Of a DNA stretch of 61,158 bases, positions 9,024 through 17,475 are shown piece by piece. The translations under genes were made by a program, and so were the position numbers. The stretch is from Pelosinus fermentans (lineage in GTDB: Bacteria; Bacillota; Negativicutes; DSM-13327), in the NCBI GenBank assembly GCA_002434245.1, contig DJJR01000076.1, positions 26,874 to 88,031 of the forward strand, given 5' to 3'. The stretch's first letter is position 1. Every line of letters starts with the position of its first letter. Under the pieces are notes generated by a model that was given only the letters and a program-made list of their open reading frames with translations, ran no database searches and was not told where the DNA came from.

Positions 9024-9112
9024 TTCTTCACCTCAAAGTCTACGATCTAGCAGCAATTAATTTACTTAAATTCGGCCCTTGATTTTATTTCTTCTAAAAA
9101 GTTATCTCATTC

Positions 9113-10144
9113 TTAGAAAATCTTTAATCTGGAAATATCTTTAAAGGTAGCTACTAAAAATAAAAGCATCAATAAGGCAAAGCCAATCATTTGTATAAAT
9201 TGCATATGCTTTTTCTCTAAAGGCTTCCCTCTTAATCCCTCTACAACTAAGGTTACAAGATGTCCGCCATCAAGCATGGGTACTGGTAACAAATTAATCA
9301 GCCCTAAGTTAATGCTCAAAAATGCAGCAAACTGCAGTAGAGGAATCAAGCCTAATTGCGCTACTTCACCCGCCATTTGCGCCACACCAATTGGTCCAGC
9401 TACTTCCGCAGCAACCTTTCCTGTAATCATTTGGGCAATGCCAACCACCATACTGCTCGCTACTGCATATGTTTGCTTAGCAGCTAAGCCAAATGCTTCA
9501 ATAAAGCCGGGATGATATTTTTCTATTTGTGGCATCACCCCAATAATGCCTCGATTGGCTTTTTCGTCAAATTCCGGAGTTACTACCGTTGTTTTAACTT
9601 CACCATTATGTTGATATGTTAATGATAGTTTATTACCAGCATTTATTTGTACAACATTTACAAATTCTCTCCATGATGTAATTTCTTGATTATTTACTGC
9701 AATGATTGTATCACCAAGGGATAATCCTGCCTGCGCTGCAGGCTTATCAGCAAAAACATTACCGACAATAGGAGAGCTTGAAGGAGTATCAATACCTGAG
9801 CTCAAAAAAATTGTCAAGAATAATAAGATTGGCAACACAAAATTCATTGTTGATCCAGCTACAATTACTAACATCCTGGCAGGAATTGATTTTGCATTAA
9901 AAGAGCGATCATCTTGCTCCTCATCAGGATCCATACCTGCAATTTTATTGAAACCGCCTAATGGTATAATGCGCCAAGAATATAGCGTCTCACCATGCTT
10001 ATAACTAATTACTTTAGGACCAAAGCCAATCGCAAACTCGTCTACTCGCATACCAGTCATTTTTGCGGTAACAAAATGTCCTAATTCATGAACAAATACC
10101 AACAGTCCAAATACAAAAATGGTAGCAACGGTTGTCATCAACAA
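9113..10144 (-). CDS. rseP: Site-2 intramembrane zinc metalloprotease RseP/RasP
   Basis: About 343 residues of the M50B family. The zinc motif HELGH lies in the first membrane helix (near residue 20) and the third ligand sits in MLDGGH near residue 295. Between them is a single PDZ domain (about 115-195). The enzyme cleaves membrane-spanning substrates, typically anti-sigma factors and leftover signal peptides. The open frame reaches a GTG at 10153, but that codon overlaps the AGGAG site, so I prefer TTG at 10144 (eight-base spacing), with ATG at 10138 as the alternative. It lies between dxr and ispG as in Bacillus and Clostridia. Confidence 0.93.
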   Translation of the reverse strand: MLMTTVATIFVFGLLVFVHELGHFVTAKMTGMRVDEFAIGFGPKVISYKHGETLYSWRIIPLGGFNKIAGMDPDEEQDDRSFNAKSIPARMLVIVAGSTMNFVLPILLFLTIFLSSGIDTPSSSPIVGNVFADKPAAQAGLSLGDTIIAVNNQEITSWREFVNVVQINAGNKLSLTYQHNGEVKTTVVTPEFDEKANRGIIGVMPQIEKYHPGFIEAFGLAAKQTYAVASSMVVGIAQMITGKVAAEVAGPIGVAQMAGEVAQLGLIPLLQFAAFLSINLGLINLLPVPMLDGGHLVTLVVEGLRGKPLEKKHMQFIQMIGFALLMLLFLVATFKDISRLKIF

Positions 10145-10174
10145 TAGAATCACTCCTATTTTCTTATTATAAAC

Positions 10175-11329
10175 CTATTTAATAGCTTTTAGAATTTCTT
10201 GCGCCTTTACGCGCGACCACAAATCAGCACTACAAATGTCATTTAGATCAGGTACCATAGTGACCTTATGATTTTCCATTACACTTTTTATCACCAAGAA
10301 AATATCAAGATAACGAATTTTTCCTTGCAGAAAGGCATAAACGGCTTCCTCATTGGCTGCATTGAATACACATGGCAATGTTCCTCCTGTATTCCCTGCA
10401 GCAAAAGCAAGTGGTAATATGGGAAAGTTAACCATATCAGGTGCGGAAAAAGTTAATGCAGATAGTGTTGTAAAATCAAGTTTAGGATACTCTGCAGCAA
10501 CTCTTTCAGGATAAGTAAAGGCATACTGAATCGGCACTCTCATATCCGGTTTTCCTAACTGAGCCATAACAGATCCATCTACAAATTCAACCATGGAATG
10601 AACAATACTTTGAGGATGTACAACAACCTCAATTTGAGAATATGGGATATCAAATAACCATCGAGCTTCAATTACTTCTAATCCTTTATTGGCTAGCGTA
10701 GAAGAATCCACTGTAATTTTTTTCCCCATTGACCAATTCGGATGCCGTAAGCAATCCTCTATAGTAACATGCTCTAATTCTTCTCTTTTCAAACCATAAA
10801 AAGGACCGCCTGAAGCTGTAAGAAGAATGCGATTGATTTTTTTTCTACTTTCCCCCTGCAGACATTGAAAAATTGCACTATGTTCACTGTCTACGGGAAG
10901 AATCTTTACATGATTGTCTTGTGCAAGCTGAGTTACCAGCTCACCAGCAGCTACCAATGTCTCTTTATTTGCTAATGCAATATGTTTGCCAGCCTTGATT
11001 GCTTCCAGAGTAGGTTTTAAACCAGCAAACCCAACTAAAGATGTTAATACGGTATTCACATTTTCGTGAATAGCTGCTTCTAATAATCCTTCCTCACCAG
11101 TTAAAATAACTGTTGACCCCGAATACCTTCTAGTAAGCCTGTCTGCTGCATTCTTATCTACCAATACAGCTATTTTGGGGTTAAAATATTCAATTTGCTT
11201 CTCTAATAAAATATCATTATGATAAGCAGCTAGTGCAGTTACACAAAATTGATCTTGATTATCTGCAATAACTTCTAAAGATTGTGTGCCAATAGAACCA
11301 GTGCTGCCTAGAATCGCTATAGATTGCAT
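10175..11329 (-). CDS. dxr: 1-deoxy-D-xylulose 5-phosphate reductoisomerase
   Basis: A 384-residue enzyme of the MEP pathway that rearranges and reduces DXP to MEP with NADPH. The dinucleotide loop GSTGSIGTQSLEV is at the N-terminus. ANKETLVAAGE follows, then the metal/substrate segment LPVDSEHSAIFQCLQGE and the PNWSMGKKITVDSSTL loop. The C-terminal helical domain (from about 290) is complete. ATG start with GGGAGA upstream. It lies between cdsA and rseP, probably in the same transcript. Confidence 0.97.
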   Translation of the reverse strand: MQSIAILGSTGSIGTQSLEVIADNQDQFCVTALAAYHNDILLEKQIEYFNPKIAVLVDKNAADRLTRRYSGSTVILTGEEGLLEAAIHENVNTVLTSLVGFAGLKPTLEAIKAGKHIALANKETLVAAGELVTQLAQDNHVKILPVDSEHSAIFQCLQGESRKKINRILLTASGGPFYGLKREELEHVTIEDCLRHPNWSMGKKITVDSSTLANKGLEVIEARWLFDIPYSQIEVVVHPQSIVHSMVEFVDGSVMAQLGKPDMRVPIQYAFTYPERVAAEYPKLDFTTLSALTFSAPDMVNFPILPLAFAAGNTGGTLPCVFNAANEEAVYAFLQGKIRYLDIFLVIKSVMENHKVTMVPDLNDICSADLWSRVKAQEILKAIK

Positions 11330-11380
11330 TGTAAAAGTCTCCCTTAACCTACTTAATGATACACTAAAATAAAAAATAAA

Positions 11381-12208
11381 TTAACGTAATAGAAACATAT
11401 GTATATAGTAATAGACAATAGGCACTGTAAATAATATGCTATCAAACCGATCTAAAATTCCGCCATGCCCCGGCAGTAATTTTCCAGAGTCTTTTACTCC
11501 TGCAAAACGTTTTATCGCAGATTCTGCTAAATCTCCAACAGGCGCAATAACACCAACTACTATACCCATGATTATACTATGACTTACTGGTAACTTAAAT
11601 AACAATCCTAACAGGGTAATTGCTAAAATACTGCCAGCGAGTCCCCCAATAGAACCTTCTACTGTTTTTGCTGGACTGATTGCTGGGCATAGCTTATGCC
11701 GTCCAAAACGTGACCCTACAAAATAAGCAAACGTATCATTCGCCCATGTTCCAATAAAGGCTAGCCATAAATAGCTCGCTCCCATAGATAACGTCCCCAT
11801 AGAAGTCGTTATATATAAAGAATTATCCGTATATCTTAAAAGCAATAAATGGGAAAAGCCTACTCCAATATAAATTATGCCAAGTATAGAAAAAGCTACA
11901 TCAGCAACAGTAGACTTATTTCCTGACACTACCATATTTACTAGACATAATAGAGCAGCAAAAACTAATGTCATAGTCATTTCCTGAGAGTTGCCCAACC
12001 AGGCGCATCCTAATATCAAAGCATTCATTATAATTCCCAAATTATAAAATACTTTTACATTCTTATTACCCAGCATTGTATAAAATTCATGCCATGCCAA
12101 TAATGTAAGAATCAAAATAGCAGCAGCAAATAACCACTCACCATAATGAATTACATAAATAGTAATAGGTATACCTATTACTGCCGTTAAAACCCGTCTT
12201 CCCAGCAT
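11381..12208 (-). CDS. cdsA: Phosphatidate cytidylyltransferase
   Basis: A 275-residue polytopic membrane enzyme making CDP-diacylglycerol from phosphatidate and CTP. The full CDP-alcohol cytidylyltransferase signature is present near the C-terminus: SAIKRFAGVKDSGK followed by PGHGGILDRFD, with the metal-binding aspartates. About eight hydrophobic segments precede it. It starts 21 bp after uppS in the conserved frr-uppS-cdsA-dxr order. Confidence 0.96.
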   Translation of the reverse strand: MLGRRVLTAVIGIPITIYVIHYGEWLFAAAILILTLLAWHEFYTMLGNKNVKVFYNLGIIMNALILGCAWLGNSQEMTMTLVFAALLCLVNMVVSGNKSTVADVAFSILGIIYIGVGFSHLLLLRYTDNSLYITTSMGTLSMGASYLWLAFIGTWANDTFAYFVGSRFGRHKLCPAISPAKTVEGSIGGLAGSILAITLLGLLFKLPVSHSIIMGIVVGVIAPVGDLAESAIKRFAGVKDSGKLLPGHGGILDRFDSILFTVPIVYYYIHMFLLR

Positions 12209-12228
12209 TCAAGCACCTACCTGTAGCC

Positions 12229-12996
12229 TTATTTTTTTAATCCCCCAAATCTTCGTTCTCGTTTCTGATAATCCACAATAGCTTGTAGAAAATGATCAGG
12301 CTTAAAGTCAGGCCAATAAATATCAGTAAACCAGAATTCCGCATACGCTGATTGCCATAATAAAAAATTACTGATTCGAAAATCACCGCTAGGTCGAATG
12401 ATCAAGTCAGGATCAGGTAAACTGGCAGTGTATAAATTTTCTATTATGCTTTTTTCACTAATATCGCCAGGTAAAATTTCGCCTCTAGCAACCTTCTCAC
12501 CAATCATCTGAACAGAACGTACAATCTCTGCTCGCCCACCATAATTGACTGCTAAATTAAAAACTAACCCTGTATTATTCGCAGTATGCATCTGGGCCTT
12601 TTCAACTTTTTGCTGTAATGCAGTAGCTAATTCATCTATTTTACCAATAAAGCGAATTTGCACATTTTTTTGATGCAATTCATCTATTTCGCTTTCAAGA
12701 TATTCAGAAAATAGCCGCATTAATAAGTTTACTTCATCTTCTGGTCTTTTCCAATTTTCAGTAGAAAATGCATATGTGGTCAATACCTTCAAATTCATAT
12801 TAACAGCCGTTGTAACAATATGGCGTAAACTTTCTACACCTGCTCGATGTCCAAGAGTGCGCGGCAATCCTTTTCGTTTTGCCCATCGCCCATTTCCATC
12901 CATGATAATAGCAACATGTTGGGGTAAATTTCCTTGTTCCACTACTTTGTCTACATCAATCTTCTCATTTTTTTTATTAAACCATTTTTCCCACAT
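12229..12996 (-). CDS. uppS: Isoprenyl (undecaprenyl) diphosphate synthase
   Basis: A cis-prenyltransferase of about 255 residues producing the C55 lipid carrier for cell-wall synthesis. IIMDGNGRWAKRKGLPR carries the catalytic aspartate and the diphosphate-binding arginines. TYAFSTENW, NYGGR and RPSGDFRISNFLLWQ are the remaining conserved regions. I place the start at the ATG at 12996 (MWEKWFNKK), which has GGAGG seven bases upstream. The longer open frame to 13023 overlaps this ribosome site. A GC-rich hairpin just upstream may separate it from frr. Confidence 0.96.
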   Translation of the reverse strand: MWEKWFNKKNEKIDVDKVVEQGNLPQHVAIIMDGNGRWAKRKGLPRTLGHRAGVESLRHIVTTAVNMNLKVLTTYAFSTENWKRPEDEVNLLMRLFSEYLESEIDELHQKNVQIRFIGKIDELATALQQKVEKAQMHTANNTGLVFNLAVNYGGRAEIVRSVQMIGEKVARGEILPGDISEKSIIENLYTASLPDPDLIIRPSGDFRISNFLLWQSAYAEFWFTDIYWPDFKPDHFLQAIVDYQKRERRFGGLKK

Positions 12997-13030
12997 GTTA
13001 TGACCTCCAAGATAATCTAACAAGCAACTA

Positions 13031-13052
13031 AACCCCCTCTTGCGAGGGGGTT
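13031..13052 (-). terminator. GC-rich hairpin upstream of uppS
   Basis: AACCCCCTC (13031-13039) and GAGGGGGTT (13044-13052) form a perfect 9-bp stem with a TTGC loop, directly after the half-ferredoxin stop and 35 bp before uppS. In minus-strand RNA only a broken U tract (UUUAGUUGCUUG) follows, so termination would be partial. It may attenuate read-through from frr into uppS. Confidence 0.55.
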
Positions 13053-13056
13053 CCAG

Positions 13057-13191
13057 TCATGGAGCCAAAATAGCACCAACAGGGCAAACCGCCGCACAGG
13101 CACCGCATTCTACACATTTTGCTAAAATGGTAAATATGACATTCCCTTCATTCAAAACATAATACTTACAGAAAAAGTTACTTTTTAACAA
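13057..13191 (-). pseudogene. Ferredoxin remnant with one [4Fe-4S] motif
   Basis: An open frame of 44 codons between the 69-aa gene and uppS ends in KCVECGACAAVCPVGAI, an exact CxxCxxCxxxCP cluster motif as in the second half of clostridial 2[4Fe-4S] ferredoxins. The residues before it (KYYVLNEGN) resemble the linker of such ferredoxins, but the first cluster is absent and an in-frame TGA lies just upstream. No start codon with a good ribosome site is visible. The gap between neighbours is just large enough for a full 56-residue ferredoxin. I read it as the decayed remains of one. A functional single-cluster mini-protein starting at a TTG is less likely. Confidence 0.6.
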
Positions 13192-13224
13192 TTCTCAAAG
13201 TTATGTTGTGTTTATCACTACAAG

Positions 13225-13434
13225 TTAACATTTAACACTTTCTTTCCCCATCTTAGCAGCAGCAACCAGATGATACACGCCATCATGAAACTGCTGCCGT
13301 ATAACATAAAAGCAATCCTCTGCTAGGGCCGATATGTGGCGTGTTGGACGAGTCACAATTACCGTATATTGTATCTGTGCCTCATTTAGCTGCTTTTCTG
13401 CTGCATATAAGGACTTTGCTACTACATCTATCAT
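13225..13434 (-). CDS. Small protein of unknown function, frr-uppS interval
   Basis: A 69-residue protein that I do not recognise. It begins MIDVVAKSLYAAEKQLNEA, likely helical, followed by a beta-prone stretch (IQYTVIVTRPTR) and a second mixed region containing CFYVIRQ. A GKESVKC tail ends in cysteine. It has no membrane segment. It follows frr with no spacing to speak of (the ATG lies within the last bases around the frr stop, with GGAAG upstream), so it is almost certainly co-translated with frr. In Bacillus nothing lies at this position. Confidence 0.6.
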   Translation of the reverse strand: MIDVVAKSLYAAEKQLNEAQIQYTVIVTRPTRHISALAEDCFYVIRQQFHDGVYHLVAAAKMGKESVKC

Positions 13435-13435
13435 A

Positions 13436-13996
13436 TTATACTTCCATGATCTCTTTTTCTTTAGTATTCATAATCGCATCAACTTCTTTTACGTACTTAT
13501 CAGTCAATTTCTGCATATCGTCCTGAGCTTTCTTTACATCATCTTCGGATATCGCTTTGTCTTTCTCAAGTTTTTTTATTGCATCATTTGCATCACGCCG
13601 AGAATTGCGAATGACGATTCGGCTATCCTCAGCTTTCTTATGAACAACTTTCACTAGTTCAATACGACGCTGCTGCGTCAACTGCGGTATATTCAAGCGA
13701 ATGACAACTCCATCACTGTTAGGTGTAAGTCCTAAATCTGATTTTAAAATTGCTTTTTCAATTTGAGCAATCATCGATTTTTCCCATGCTTGAATTGTAA
13801 TCATCCGTGGTTCAGGTACAGCAATGTTTGCCACTTGATTTATCGGTGTCGGCGTACCATAATAATCGACTGTAATCTTATCTAACAATGCAGGCGTAGC
13901 TCGCCCTGCACGCAAAGTAGATAATTCTCTGCGCAAAGCATCAATTGCTTTCTTCATTTTTTCGGTATTACTATCATATATTTCTTTAATTAACAT
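13436..13996 (-). CDS. frr: Ribosome recycling factor
   Basis: A 186-residue protein of standard RRF length that splits post-termination ribosomes with EF-G. It shows the three-helix bundle sequence pattern: [21 protein letters not shown], the [12 protein letters not shown] beta domain and the C-terminal [16 protein letters not shown] helix. Its ribosome site (GGGGGGA) overlaps the end of pyrH, whose stop lies two bases before the ATG. Confidence 0.97.
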   Translation of the reverse strand: MLIKEIYDSNTEKMKKAIDALRRELSTLRAGRATPALLDKITVDYYGTPTPINQVANIAVPEPRMITIQAWEKSMIAQIEKAILKSDLGLTPNSDGVVIRLNIPQLTQQRRIELVKVVHKKAEDSRIVIRNSRRDANDAIKKLEKDKAISEDDVKKAQDDMQKLTDKYVKEVDAIMNTKEKEIMEV

Positions 13997-13998
13997 TT

Positions 13999-14833
<835 letters not shown>

Positions 14834-14878
14834 CTTCCTCATTTGAAATCAAAATTTAATATACTCTGATTCCTTAAA

Positions 14879-14908
14879 AATAAGAGAACACTGCAGTGTT
14901 CTCTTATT
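14879..14908 (-). terminator. Terminator of rpsB-tsf
   Basis: A perfect 30-bp palindrome (AATAAGAGAACACTG and its complement) begins at the tsf stop codon itself and ends in TTATTTTTAA on the minus strand. The loopless palindrome will form a hairpin with a small loop. It should largely separate rpsB-tsf from pyrH. Confidence 0.75.
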
Positions 14909-15551
14909 TTTTAACAGCAGCCATTACTTCAGCAGCAAAATCATTGCTTTTTTTCTCGATGCCTTCACCAAGCTGATATCTGGTAAATCTGCGAATGGAG
15001 ATATTCTCACCAATTTTAGAGATATTTTCATTAATAAGTTGAGTAATTGTCTGATCTGGATTTTTAATAAAAACTTGTTCCATTAGACAGACTTCTTTGT
15101 AATATTTTTCAACCCTGCCTGTAATCATTTTTTCCACAATATTGGCAGGCTTACCTTCATTTAGAGCCTGCGCCTTAAGAATTTCTTTTTCATGCTCTAA
15201 CACTTCTGCAGGTACTTCTTCACGACGTACACATGTGGGATTCGTAGCAGCAATTTGCATTGCAATATCTCTTGCTAAATCTTTGAATTTATCTGTTTTT
15301 GCAACAAAGTCAGTTTCACAATTGATTTCAACCATTACACCAATACGTCCGCCACCATGTATGTAAGCCTCAATAACACCTTCCGAAGCAATTCGGTCTG
15401 CTTTTTTAGCAGCAGCTGCTAAGCCTTTTTCACGTAAATAGTCAATGGCTTCATCAAGATTACCGTTTGTTTCAGTTAAGGCTTTTTTGCAATCCATCAT
15501 GCCTGCACCAGAACGTTGGCGCAATTCTTTTACCATTTCAGCAGTTACCAT
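14904..15551 (-). CDS. tsf: Elongation factor Ts
   Basis: A 215-residue guanine nucleotide exchange factor for EF-Tu. It shows the N-terminal TS-N/UBA domain ([20 protein letters not shown]), the TDFVAKT segment of the core that displaces Mg-GDP, and a coiled-coil region. It is shorter than the E. coli protein (283) because it has a single core subdomain repeat, as in many Firmicutes. It follows rpsB after 77 bp that contain a hairpin, the universal rpsB-tsf pair. Confidence 0.97.
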   Translation of the reverse strand: MVTAEMVKELRQRSGAGMMDCKKALTETNGNLDEAIDYLREKGLAAAAKKADRIASEGVIEAYIHGGGRIGVMVEINCETDFVAKTDKFKDLARDIAMQIAATNPTCVRREEVPAEVLEHEKEILKAQALNEGKPANIVEKMITGRVEKYYKEVCLMEQVFIKNPDQTITQLINENISKIGENISIRRFTRYQLGEGIEKKSNDFAAEVMAAVKK

Positions 15552-15576
15552 ATATAAAGTCCCCCTATCTATTATT

Positions 15577-15616
15577 AAAGGTAAGAGGGAAAATTATTAT
15601 TTTTCCCCTTACCTTT
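15577..15616 (-). promoter_or_regulatory. Hairpin in rpsB-tsf spacer
   Basis: The 17-base arms AAAGGTAAGAGGGAAAA (15577-15593) and TTTTTCCCCTTACCTTT (15600-15616) pair at 15 of 17 positions around a 6-base loop. No U tract follows on the minus strand, so it looks like a processing or stabilising element, or a partial attenuator, rather than a full terminator. Confidence 0.5.
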
Positions 15617-15628
15617 ATCTAAATACAA

Positions 15629-16330
15629 TTACTCAGCTTCTTCTACTTGTTCACCTTGTCTAGCTTCCAAAACAGCATCTGCCATTTTAGCAGTAAGCAA
15701 TTTAACAGCACGAATAGCATCATCATTGCCTGGAATGACATAGTCAATTTCATCTGGATCACAATTAGTATCCACAATCGCTACAATAGGTATACCAAGC
15801 TTCTTTGCTTCAGCAACAGCAATGCGTTCTTTACGAGGATCAATAATAAATAATGCTCCTGGTAATTTAGTCATATTTTTAATACCGCCAAGGAACTTTT
15901 GTAATCTTTCCATCTCATGACGAAGAGTAATAACTTCCTTTTTAGACAGTACTTCAAACAGCCCTTCTTCTTCCATTTTTTCCAATTCTTTCAAACGCCC
16001 AATACGTTTTTGAATGGTCTGAAAGTTTGTCAACATGCCACCGAGCCATCTTTCATTGATGTAGTACATGTTGCTTCTAACTGCTTCTTCTTTTACTGCA
16101 TCTTGAGCTTGTTTTTTTGTTCCAACAAATAAAATTGTCTTATCTTGTGCAATTTCGCGCACAAAATTATAGGCATCTTCCACTTTCTTGACTGTTTTTT
16201 GCAAGTCAATTATGTAGATACCATTACGCTCCGTAAAAATATAAGGAGCCATTTTAGGGTTCCACCTTCTAGTTTGATGTCCGAAATGAACACCTGCTTC
16301 TAAAAGCTGTTTCATAGAAATTACTGACAT
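15629..16330 (-). CDS. rpsB: 30S ribosomal protein S2
   Basis: A protein of about 233 residues beginning [22 protein letters not shown], the family's invariant start, with the coiled-coil insertion and the [11 protein letters not shown]-terminal region. The ATG at 16330 has AGGAGG seven bases upstream. The longer frame to 16375 runs into the leader. It is preceded by a good promoter and a 5' leader of about 110 bases with long-range pairing, which may mediate feedback by S2. Confidence 0.97.
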   Translation of the reverse strand: MSVISMKQLLEAGVHFGHQTRRWNPKMAPYIFTERNGIYIIDLQKTVKKVEDAYNFVREIAQDKTILFVGTKKQAQDAVKEEAVRSNMYYINERWLGGMLTNFQTIQKRIGRLKELEKMEEEGLFEVLSKKEVITLRHEMERLQKFLGGIKNMTKLPGALFIIDPRKERIAVAEAKKLGIPIVAIVDTNCDPDEIDYVIPGNDDAIRAVKLLTAKMADAVLEARQGEQVEEAE

Positions 16331-16356
16331 ACTTACACCTCCTGTTAAATTACCGC

Positions 16357-16423
16357 CGCAATCCGCATCTTTCATTTATCACCAACATATTATTGTTAGC
16401 ACAGTAAATAAAATTGGATTGCG
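16357..16423 (-). promoter_or_regulatory. Candidate structured rpsB leader
   Basis: In the leader RNA CGCAATCC (16423-16416) can pair with GGATTGCG (16364-16357) to close a 51-base loop. The loop holds a smaller AACA...TGTT pairing, and the pairing ends about 13 bases upstream of the rpsB ribosome site. Ribosomal protein leaders often have such closing stems. I do not recognise it as a described S2 leader class. Confidence 0.4.
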
Positions 16424-16444
16424 TGTGGATTTACAATACGAATC

Positions 16445-16473
16445 ATTATATCATAGTTATTTTTATATAACAA
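16445..16473 (-). promoter_or_regulatory. Sigma-A promoter of rpsB-tsf
   Basis: TTGTTA (16468-16473) and a perfect TATAAT (16445-16450) on the minus strand are separated by exactly 17 bp. The position predicts a leader of roughly 110 bases before the rpsB ATG. Confidence 0.7.
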
Positions 16474-16508
16474 GATATTATACAAGATCTTTGTATTTTT
16501 TTTATACT

Positions 16509-17060
16509 TCACTTACTTTTATGTAACTGCAGTAGCAGAATGATTTCACTTTTACTTATTCCTGTCGTTTTTGCAATTTCAACGCTACTATATCCTTGTT
16601 CAGCTAAAGCTAATACAGAGCTACGCTTATGGTTACGCATGATTTCTTTATCTTTATCTATCACCTTATCGTTTTTATCTATAGGCTCTTGTATCGGATT
16701 TAGTTGATGAGAAAAGGTTTCTATATTTTCTTCTTTCTTTTTTTCTGAAAAATTCGACAACTCTCGAAACAAATGATCATCCTTAATCTCTTTATCTAAA
16801 AGCTTTTCCGCCATCATAATTTTTTTATCTAATCCCGCAATCTTTACATCAGCAGCGATTAAAATATCCTCTAAGCAACGAATTTTTTCTTCCAATCGTT
16901 GAATGATAACATCAGCTGTTTCCTCTATCTGCTCTTGAAATTGAGTCGCAGAAGATGCAACAGTAAGAGAAAATAAGTTTAACAGCATTTGTCGCTTATA
17001 CAACACAAAAACAATAAGAAATATAATAACTAGTACAACAATAAAAAGATTAGAAAACAT
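16509..17060 (-). CDS. Membrane-anchored coiled-coil protein with C-terminal HTH (SwrB-position, DUF6115-like)
   Basis: 183 residues. One hydrophobic helix at the very N-terminus (about 3-20) is followed by a coiled coil (about 45-100), a charged linker and a C-terminal helix-turn-helix-like segment (LAEQGYSSVEIAKTTGISK, about 150-170). It lies directly upstream of the rpsB promoter and closes the flagellar cluster, the place occupied by swrB (ylxL) in Bacillus subtilis. SwrB also has one N-terminal membrane helix and a coiled coil, and promotes flagellar export-apparatus assembly. Synteny and architecture suggest a counterpart, but I cannot claim sequence homology beyond that. The HTH-like end may be a protein-binding rather than DNA-binding element in a membrane-tethered protein. 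Confidence 0.6.
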   Translation of the reverse strand: MFSNLFIVVLVIIFLIVFVLYKRQMLLNLFSLTVASSATQFQEQIEETADVIIQRLEEKIRCLEDILIAADVKIAGLDKKIMMAEKLLDKEIKDDHLFRELSNFSEKKKEENIETFSHQLNPIQEPIDKNDKVIDKDKEIMRNHKRSSVLALAEQGYSSVEIAKTTGISKSEIILLLQLHKSK

Positions 17061-17098
17061 ACTCTCACCTCATCAGTTCTCGATAACAACACATTGTT

Positions 17099-17434
17099 TC
17101 ATGTTTTTATATCAATAATATGACCCCGAACGGGATCGTTATTAGAAGCCCGATTTACCTTGTCTTTCCCAGTACTGCTCTCATCATTCTGCCTAGAGTT
17201 TTGTTCCTTCGGAGAATGCTTCTCTTCCTTAGGCTCCTTCTCGCGTCCAACTTTACCGCCTTCATTTTTAGCTGCACTTTGTACCTGGTGCTGACGATTT
17301 GTAGAAATATCATTCCATTGCGCAGCAACATGTTGCTGCTGTAGAGTTTCTTGACGATTGGCAAGATTTTGAGCCTTACCTACTTCAGTAGCTTTGGGAA
17401 TCAACACTTGCAACTCTATTGGATTTATAGACAT
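17099..17434 (-). CDS. Hydrophilic flagellar-cluster protein of unknown function
   Basis: 111 residues, no membrane segment. The first 25 residues (SINPIELQVLIPKATEVGK) are ordered-looking and the next 40 are Gln/His/Ala rich and probably helical. Residues 60-98 are a lysine/glutamate/asparagine-rich disordered stretch, and the end RGHIIDIKT is hydrophobic again. This short-ordered-ends layout with a variable middle suggests a docking or linker protein. It is placed between fapA and the SwrB-position gene, with a good AAGGTGG ribosome site. I do not recognise a named family. Confidence 0.55.
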   Translation of the reverse strand: MSINPIELQVLIPKATEVGKAQNLANRQETLQQQHVAAQWNDISTNRQHQVQSAAKNEGGKVGREKEPKEEKHSPKEQNSRQNDESSTGKDKVNRASNNDPVRGHIIDIKT

Positions 17435-17475
17435 TTTGCCACCACCTTATACCTGATACAAAAAATCCAGTTATA

